A stretch of DNA of 48,146 bases, from contig PYST01000301.1 of NCBI GenBank assembly GCA_003049485.1, positions 1-48,146 of the forward strand, written 5' to 3'. Position numbers and translations under genes: made by a program. The notes beneath the pieces are model-generated. The model was not told the origin of the DNA. It saw only the letters and a program-made list of their open reading frames with translations, and did no database searches. Shown one piece after another: positions 42,334 to 48,146 of this stretch (positions are counted from its first letter, which is position 1; each line of letters begins with the position of its first letter). The stretch is from Ophioceras dolichostomum. Taxonomy: Eukaryota > Ascomycota > Sordariomycetes > Magnaporthales > Ophioceraceae.

Positions 42334-44862
42334 GTGGCAGACGTCGGCGCCGATGTGGCCCGGCGAGCAGAGCCCGATCTGGGCGTTCATGTTGGCGCCG
42401 TCCATGTACACCTGCCCGCCGTGGCCGTGCACCAGCTCGCAGGCGCGGCGGATGCCCGGCTCGAAGACGCCGAAGGTAGACGGGTATGTGACCATGATAG
42501 CGGCCAGCCGGTCGGCGTGCTGCTCGCACTTGGCCTCGAGGTCCTCCATGTCGAGGTTGCCCGTCTTGGCGTCGCACTTGACGGGCACGACGCGCATGCC
42601 GGCCATGGCGGCCGACGCCGGGTTCGTGCCGTGGGCCGACACGGGGATCAGGCACACGTCGCGCTGCGTGTCGCCGCGGCTGTCGTGGTACGCGCGGATG
42701 ACCCGCAGGCCCGCGAACTCGCCCTGGGCGCCCGAGTTGGGCTGCAGCGAGACGGCGTCCATCTGGGTGATGTTGCGCAGCTGGGCCGACAGCGCCTCCA
42801 GCATGACCAGGTAGCCCTTGTTTGCATCCCGTCCTTGCACCAGGTGGGCCAGAGGGTGCACGTTTGCGAAGCCGGGCAGGGTGATGAGCGACATCTCGGT
42901 GGCGCCGTTCAGCTTCATGGTGCACGAGCCGAGCGGGATCATCGAGTGCACCAGCGAGAGGTCTTTGGACTGCAGATGGTGCATGTAGCGCATAAGCTCC
43001 GTCTCCGAGTGGTGCGAGTTGAAGACCGGATGGGTTAGGAATGAGGAGGTGCGTCGGAACCCTTGCGGGATCAGAGTCTCAATGCCCTCCTTGGGCGGAG
43101 CGACGTACTTCTTTGGAGAGCCCGCCGGAGGGCCTGCCGAAGGGTCTGCCGAAGAGTCTGCCTCTGCCTTAGGGTCTGCCTTGCTTGTCGATGCGAGCTC
43201 GAGGAGACGACTCTGGATGACTTGTATCGTTTGCAATGTTGTCGACTCGTCAACGGTAAAACTAACGCGGTCGTTGTCGATTGCGAAAGCCAGGAAAGGG
43301 GAACTTCGGGCGGCGGCGGCGCTGCGCACGAAGTCGCGCGCGGCCCCGGGCATATGGACAATCACGGTGTCCCAAACGACGCGGCCGTCCTCATGGTGCG
43401 GGTTCTGCTCCGTTGCGAAGCCTAGCAACTCGGCGATGGACTGCAGCTGGCGAGCCTTGCGTACGACCTGCGCGGCGATGTCACGGAGTCCGTCCGGGCC
43501 GTGATAGACGGCGTACATGGCGCTGATATTGGCCAGCAGCGCCTGGGATGTGCAGACGTTGCTCGTAGCCTTTTCTCGCCGGATGTGCTGCTCGCGGGTT
43601 TGCAAGGCCAGCCGTAGCGCCCTCCCGCCGAGGCGGTCGCGCGACACGCCCACGAGCCGCCCGGGCATCCGACGCTTGTGCTTCTCGGCCACGGCGAAGA
43701 AGGCTGCGTGGGGGCCGCCCATTCCCATCGGCACTCCCAGCCGCTGCGCCGACCCGAACGCCACGTCGACGCCCCACTCGCCCGGTGGTGTCATCAGCGT
43801 CAGCGCCAGCAGGTCCGTTGCGCAGCTCACCAGCGCTCCCTTGCTGTGAACAAGGTCGGCCACAGCGCCCAGGTCGTCCACCTGGCCCAACTCGTCCGGG
43901 TACTGAACCATGGCGCCGACGAGGTCGTCACCCAGCTCCTCGACCCGGCGCTGGAACTGCTCCGACGGGATCTTGACGGTCTCGACCGCCACGCCGAAGC
44001 CCTCCGCCCGCGCACGCACGACTTGCAGCGTGCTGAAGAGCAGGGTCTCTGAGACGAGGAAGGTCTTGCCAGGCCGCTGGGCTCGAGACGCCGGGAGGGC
44101 GTTGAGCGAGAGGGTCATGGCCTCCGCCGCGGCCGTTCCTGCGTCCAGCAGGCTCGCGTTGGCGATGGGTAGCGCCGTCAGGTCGCACACGAGGGTCTGG
44201 AAGTTTAGCAGCGACTCCAGCCGTCCCTGGCTGATCTCGGGCTGGTACGGCGTGTAGCTGGTGTACCAGGCCGGGTTCTGCAGCATGTCGCGCTTGATCA
44301 CCTCCGGCAGGAGTGTGCCGTGATAGCCTCGACCGAGGAGGTTCGGCAACACGACGTTGCCGGCCGCCAGCTCCGCGCCAAGTGTGGCTACCTCCGACTC
44401 TTTTAGCGGCTTTGGGAACGCGACTTTGCTCTTGACTGATCCTACCCAGCCTTTAGTGACACTGGGGTCGAAGCCCTCGTGAAGGTTACGGCCAAAGTCG
44501 GAGGACAAAACGTCTGGAGGGATGACCTGTTTGATAAATTCGTCCAATACGACCGTTGTATCCGTTGCCGCTGGGCCATCATGGAAAATTCCAATGGTCG
44601 CGAGCATCTCACCCCGCTCCTCCATGTCGGGTCCGATGTGTCGACGAGAGAAGCTGTCCACCAACGGCTTCCGGGCCAATGAACTGGCCGGCTGCAACCG
44701 CAACATCGAAGGCCTGGCCGACCAGGCAGACGAGGCCGGCCAGGCCGCGGGGGTGCTATCCACCGTCACATGACCAAGACGGGCGGCGTGGGCTGCGCGG
44801 GCCAGGACAACTCTGCGGGACGAGCCGCTGGAGGCCGAGGACCGAAGCACCCGAAACGCCAT
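41156..44862 (-). CDS. GCV2: Glycine dehydrogenase (decarboxylating), glycine cleavage P-protein
   Basis: Three minus-strand exons, 44862-41997, 41909-41385 and 41253-41156, joined by introns 41996-41910 (GTAAGT...CAG) and 41384-41254 (GTGCGT...CAG), give 1162 residues. An Arg/Ala/Ser-rich N-terminus fits a mitochondrial presequence. Hallmarks: RRHIGP near 75, the first half with YHGTLLPEVIKRDML and YTPYQPEISQGRLESLLNFQT, and the PLP-binding Lys848 in NLHKTFCIPHGGGGPG. After the first splice come HEFILDARPF, KRLQDYGFHAPTMSWPV, MIEPTESES and WDRPYSRQTAAYPLPW. The last exon closes with YGDLNLFCTCPSVEE. The enzyme decarboxylates glycine and passes the aminomethyl group to lipoylated H-protein in the mitochondrial matrix. 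The length exceeds the usual 1000-1050 because of two low-complexity insertions, one Ala/Ser/Pro-rich around 555-590 and one Lys/Glu/Gln/Ser-rich (EKTQKTQKKQKKHEE) around 885-940. The gene is divergent from TOM5. Confidence 0.98.
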
Positions 44863-45911
44863 AGCCGATGGTCAATTCGTCGCACGCAGCCGCGGCCGTT
44901 CCGACCAAAGACCAACTGAGTGTGCAGGCTAACTGGGCTGAAGCGTGTTGGCTCGCGGCCAAAGAAAAAAGGTGATCAAGTGTATCCGTGAGTTGCGGTC
45001 ACCCTTCGCCACGCCGGTACAGGGGAGCCGCCCAAACCCACTCCACTAGTAGAGGAGAGGCAATTGGAAGTCTCAAAAGCACCGATCGGCACCGAGGACT
45101 GGTCACACGTGGCCTAGTCCGTCAATGGCGGCCCTTCAGAGACTTCGGGGCGATTATTCGGAAGCGTCAAGCAGGACAATGTTGAGAAGGAAACAACCTG
45201 GGAGTAAACAGATCAAACGGTCGATTTCATCAGTTGTAGTAGTAACCCTTGTAACGGCAACCCCACTGTTTATCGGTGAGATAACATTAGACTGTCCCCT
45301 GAAGCATCCCTCTGGCTGTGCCTGAATCCATGATACAACATACGGCAGACCCGAACCGGGGAATGGTGGCCATTGTCCCCTTATAAACGAGGGCTCAGGC
45401 CTTAACAGTTCCGCAGAAGCTAACTGAGACAGTCCCGAGTAGTCCCGGGATAGCGTACAACGCGGATTGACGATTGATCCAATCTATGCGACGGCTCGAG
45501 CAGTACATAGGAAAACGTCGGGTCTGGTGTCAGGCAAGTCATGCTAAGCTCCTTGCTGGACCTGACAGCCAACAAAAAAGTTTAACACCTGAGAGCCGGC
45601 CGTTATCGGCAGGATGTCGATATCACACATATCACACCGCCAACAATGCTCCCTTGAAGCGTTAAGCTCGGGTACTTTCGGCTCCGTGACCGCTGCCTCT
45701 TATCGCAGGCTTGGCATTCTGGCCAGGCCTGGAAAAAATTCGCGATAAGAAAGTCCAGAACGCCCTTCGTCATCGACTTTCTTTCGCTGCCCAGCCAGCG
45801 ACGACAACGGCCTGTATTTTGACATTTGCGAAGTTGCTGCCAAACCAAGCGCAATACAACGCAAAGCAACACTTTTCGTCACATATCACAAATACCGTCA
45901 TCATATAAATC
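44863..45911. other. Shared divergent promoter region of GCV2 and TOM5
   Basis: About 1 kb between the start of GCV2 (-) and TOM5 (+). No convincing frame is present. The sequence should hold both promoters. I cannot assign specific factor sites with confidence. Confidence 0.6.
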
Positions 45912-46341
45912 ATGTTTGGATGTATGTTGTCCCTCTACCACTCTGACTCCCTCTTGCGACCCTGCAGCCACGCGCGTTCGCGAGTCCGCTGGACGACAAG
46001 GACGGACGGGACGGCTCTCCATACGTATACTGACCGACTAACTTACACCCGGGACCGCAACAGTCACGCCGCCACAATTCTCCGAGGAGGAGATCCGCCA
46101 GGCCGAGGCCGATGCCACGTTCACCGTGCAGCGGTTCATCGCGACCAGTGTCCTTCTCTACTTCTGTTCGTTCTACCCTCCAATGCAATTCCCATGCTTC
46201 CCTCGCCCAGCAGGACAGATGCCTACCTAGTCGGTCAGCCATCCCTCCCGGCCAACGATAGGACCTCTGCTAACGTCTTTGGCCTGCACTCTGCAACCTT
46301 TAGCTCCCTTCGCTATCGACGCCGTCTCGAAGATCTTCTAG
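45912..46341 (+). CDS. TOM5: Mitochondrial outer membrane translocase small subunit Tom5
   Basis: Three tiny coding exons: 45912-45921 (10 nt), 46064-46165 (102 nt) and 46304-46341 (38 nt). Intron 1 is 45922-46063 (GTATGT...CAACAG, with a CTAAC branch site at about 46038). Intron 2 is 46166-46303 (GTTCGT...TTTAG, with CTAAC at about 46270). Phases fit and the spliced product is 49 residues. It begins MFGFTPPQFSEEEIRQAEAD, contains a single membrane helix (about 26-43, with QRFIATSVLLYFSPF) and ends AIDAVSKIF. The acidic N-terminal helix, FTVQ motif and short helix ending in a basic-aromatic tail are the Tom5 pattern. Tom5 is a tail-anchored subunit of the TOM core complex that helps pass preproteins from receptors to the Tom40 pore. 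The gene is easily missed because no exon gives a long open frame. It is divergent from GCV2, another mitochondrial gene. Confidence 0.92.
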
Positions 46342-47165
46342 GAGGACATTGCCCGGGACATCGCCCGGGACGTGGTGTTGTCCGGCTTAGTATGGTGCCT
46401 ACGGTGATTTGACAGGCAACGGACAACAGGGCATTGGGCAGTGGGCAGGAGACGAACTTCTTTCACTACGCGTCCCACCCGCTGCTCCTCTCGCCCGCCT
46501 TCACGAAGCTTTTCTGCTCTCTCCGCTTTCGGTTGTTTGGCAACCTTTATCATCATCACAAGGAGATGTATCTGTCCCCGCGATCTGGTGGACGGGTGCG
46601 TGTGGGGGCGCACAACGGAATCGGAACAGCCGAGGCTTCTCGGCTCGGCTCGCCTGGGCAAACGAACACAAAACTCTGGCTAATGAGGCGGTACAGGCCG
46701 CCGGTTGGAGGGTTGACATAGCATTTGGCTCGGCTCACAGGGGACAGGCACACACAGAGGAAAAAGGATAGACTGTATATCACTTGTACAAAAGGGGCCA
46801 TTGCCGTACCATCATGAAAAACAACCATTCCTCTTGAATTCCGGGACATCATTGTATTGAAGGCAAGGGGCGTGTGAAATTGCCAAGTCACCAAAGCGGC
46901 ATGACACGTGCTGAGCAGGTCAGATGGAAGCTGGCTCCCACTTCTCATTATCATCTCCCAAATGGTTCATCTTTCTGAATTAATACCTTGCCCCATCCAA
47001 GCCACAAATGGAAACAGACCATACAACCAATGCCACAGAAAGGCGCCCTCTTATTCCCATGCTGTTTTGCATACAAGATCAAAGAACTATGGGGAGAGAA
47101 CGAGAAAGAACGAAGAACGCCATGATGAAAAAAAGACCCAGTTGGAGGCAGCAGCAGCAGTTGTG
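46342..47165. other. Intergenic between convergent TOM5 and NUP57, no gene seen
   Basis: This interval should hold the 3' flanks of both genes. A short direct repeat built on ACATYGCCCGGGAC lies at 46347-46372. Open frames on either strand are short and unlike known proteins. Confidence 0.55.
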
Positions 47166-48045
47166 TCATGACCTCGTCGTCTTCGGCGAGACAGGTGTGC
47201 TCTGCTTCTCCCACTCCTCGAAGTCCTTCTTCACCAACTCCACCTCCTTCTTCAGATGCTGTATTTGCTTGTCGTAGTCCTCCAGGATCTGTAGGCGGGC
47301 CATCAGTGTCAGTCAGAGACCAGTGTAAAAATAAGTCAAAATAAGGCATGGGAAATGCTAGTAAAGAGTGAAAATAAACATACCTTCTTCGCCTTCGCCT
47401 CAACCTCCTCACCAAGCCCTCCTCCCCCACCTCCTCCTGCAGAACCATCGGCGCCGTTCTTGTTGATCTCTCCCCTCAGCGTCTCGCTATAATCCCTCAG
47501 CGTGATCAGCCTGCTCCACAGCTCCTCCAGCCTCGCGCCCAACGCGGGATCCTGCGCGTCCCTCTCCAGCCCCGACAGCCTCGTCTTCAGGTCGTCCTCG
47601 TCGCCCGACAGCGCGTACCCCCTGTTGCGCAGCACCTGCACGCGCGCCGCGAGCGCGAGGCACCTGCGCCTCAGCTCGGCGTGGCGCCGGCGCGCGTTCG
47701 CGGCCCTGACGGACGTCTCGAGGTCGTGCCGCGACAGGATCGCGTCCAGGCACGAGTTGACCTCGTGCAGCCGCAAGTTGAACTGCCCCACGGCGTGGCG
47801 CTGCGCGTTGAGCCGCTCCGCGAGCGCCGCGAATCCGACCGCCGAGACGGGGACGTAGCCGGGGCCCGGCTTGGCAGCGAGGGCGGCCTCCCAGGCCTTC
47901 GGGTCGTCGTCGGGGGCGGGGCCGTAGAAGGGGATGGTGGCCTCGTCGACCTTGTTGTAGAGGAATGTCTTGAACTCGCAGGCGGGGTTGGAGGGGTCCC
48001 ATTTGTTGGTTATGGCTTGCATTTGCTCGGGGATGGTTTTTTGGT
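47166..48045 (-). CDS. NUP57: Nucleoporin Nup57 (NUP54 family), C-terminal part
   Basis: Partial gene whose 5' part lies beyond the right edge. Visible exons are 48045-47384 and 47288-47166, with intron 47383-47289 (GTATGT...CTACAG) in phase 0; the acceptor for the left-most complete exon is at 48046-48047. About 260 C-terminal residues are present. The first stretch (QKTIPEQM..., WDPSNPACEFKTFLYNKVDE, PDDDPKAWEAALAAKPGPGYVPV) and the helical part (GFAALAERLNAQ, RNRGYALSGDEDDLKTRLSGLE, DPALGARLEELWSRL) match the conserved C-terminal domain of Nup57/NUP54. The end (ILEDYDKQIQHLKKEVELVKKDFEEW) is a coiled coil. The protein joins Nsp1 and Nup49 in the central-channel trimer of the nuclear pore. 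Its FG-repeat half should be encoded upstream, outside the window. A short Gly-rich insertion lies before the last intron. Confidence 0.95.
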
Positions 48046-48146
48046 CTGATGGCGCAGGAGTGGAAGGCAGGTGGTTAGCTAGGTAGAGAGGTAGGGAGCC
48101 GGTAAGCGCTTGTTAGGCGCTGCCTGACGGCACGAAAGAGAGAGAG
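48046..48146 (-). other. Intron sequence of NUP57 at the window edge
   Basis: Read on the minus strand, the sequence is CT-rich, contains GCTAAC as a possible branch site, and ends in CCATCAG at the acceptor before position 48045. No exon is recognisable in these 101 bases, so the donor and the upstream FG-repeat exons lie off the window. Confidence 0.6.

Overview
The window is nuclear DNA of a filamentous ascomycete (Pezizomycotina, most likely Sordariomycetes). Evidence: short GT-AG introns with CTAAC-like branch sites, G/C-ending codons in the real genes, CT-rich leaders, proteins of fungal type (PLB-type lysophospholipase, Tom5, Sqt1, Nup57, APH-like kinase), and many CCTACCTAGGTAGG-type microsatellites typical of these genomes. 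An 11-base run of N at 36552-36562 shows it is a scaffold with a gap. I found no tRNA, rRNA, CRISPR array or prokaryotic feature.

Layout. 1-3885 holds no gene I can support. A GPI-type fasciclin protein (3886-5412, +) is followed by a small conserved-looking coiled-coil protein (6577-7180, -) and an RNPS1-like SR/RRM splicing factor (8876-10537, +). A gene-poor stretch of about 12 kb (10538-22853) follows, much of it pyrimidine-rich on the plus strand. It contains one weak candidate gene for a proline-rich protein (18247-18702). Next come a secreted lysophospholipase (22854-25068, +), an F-box/LRR-like protein (26013-27617, -), a 374-bp element with terminal inverted repeats (28029-28402), a SPATA20/DUF255 thioredoxin-fold protein (28972-32241, +), a repeat-rich hypothetical protein (33369-34332, +), an APH-family kinase with a gapped poly-Ser tract (35002-36803, +), the ribosome assembly factor SQT1 (37504-39234, -), a truncated dipeptidyl-peptidase III start (40742-41104, -), glycine decarboxylase P-protein GCV2 (41156-44862, -), TOM5 (45912-46341, +), and the C-terminal part of nucleoporin NUP57 (47166-48045, -) running off the right edge.

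How the genes work together. There is no gene cluster. Most genes are independent housekeeping functions: mRNA processing, ribosome assembly, nuclear pore, mitochondrial import and mitochondrial glycine catabolism. Two are secreted or cell-surface proteins. GCV2 and TOM5 are divergent and both mitochondrial, and they share an intergenic region of about 1 kb. The points most worth a second look are the TIR element with telomere-like hexamers in its core, the DPP III remnant 51 bp behind GCV2, the sequencing gap inside a (TTC)n coding repeat, TOM5 built from 10-, 102- and 38-nt coding exons, and the long gene-poor, strand-asymmetric stretch. I did not find a clearly new multi-gene system.
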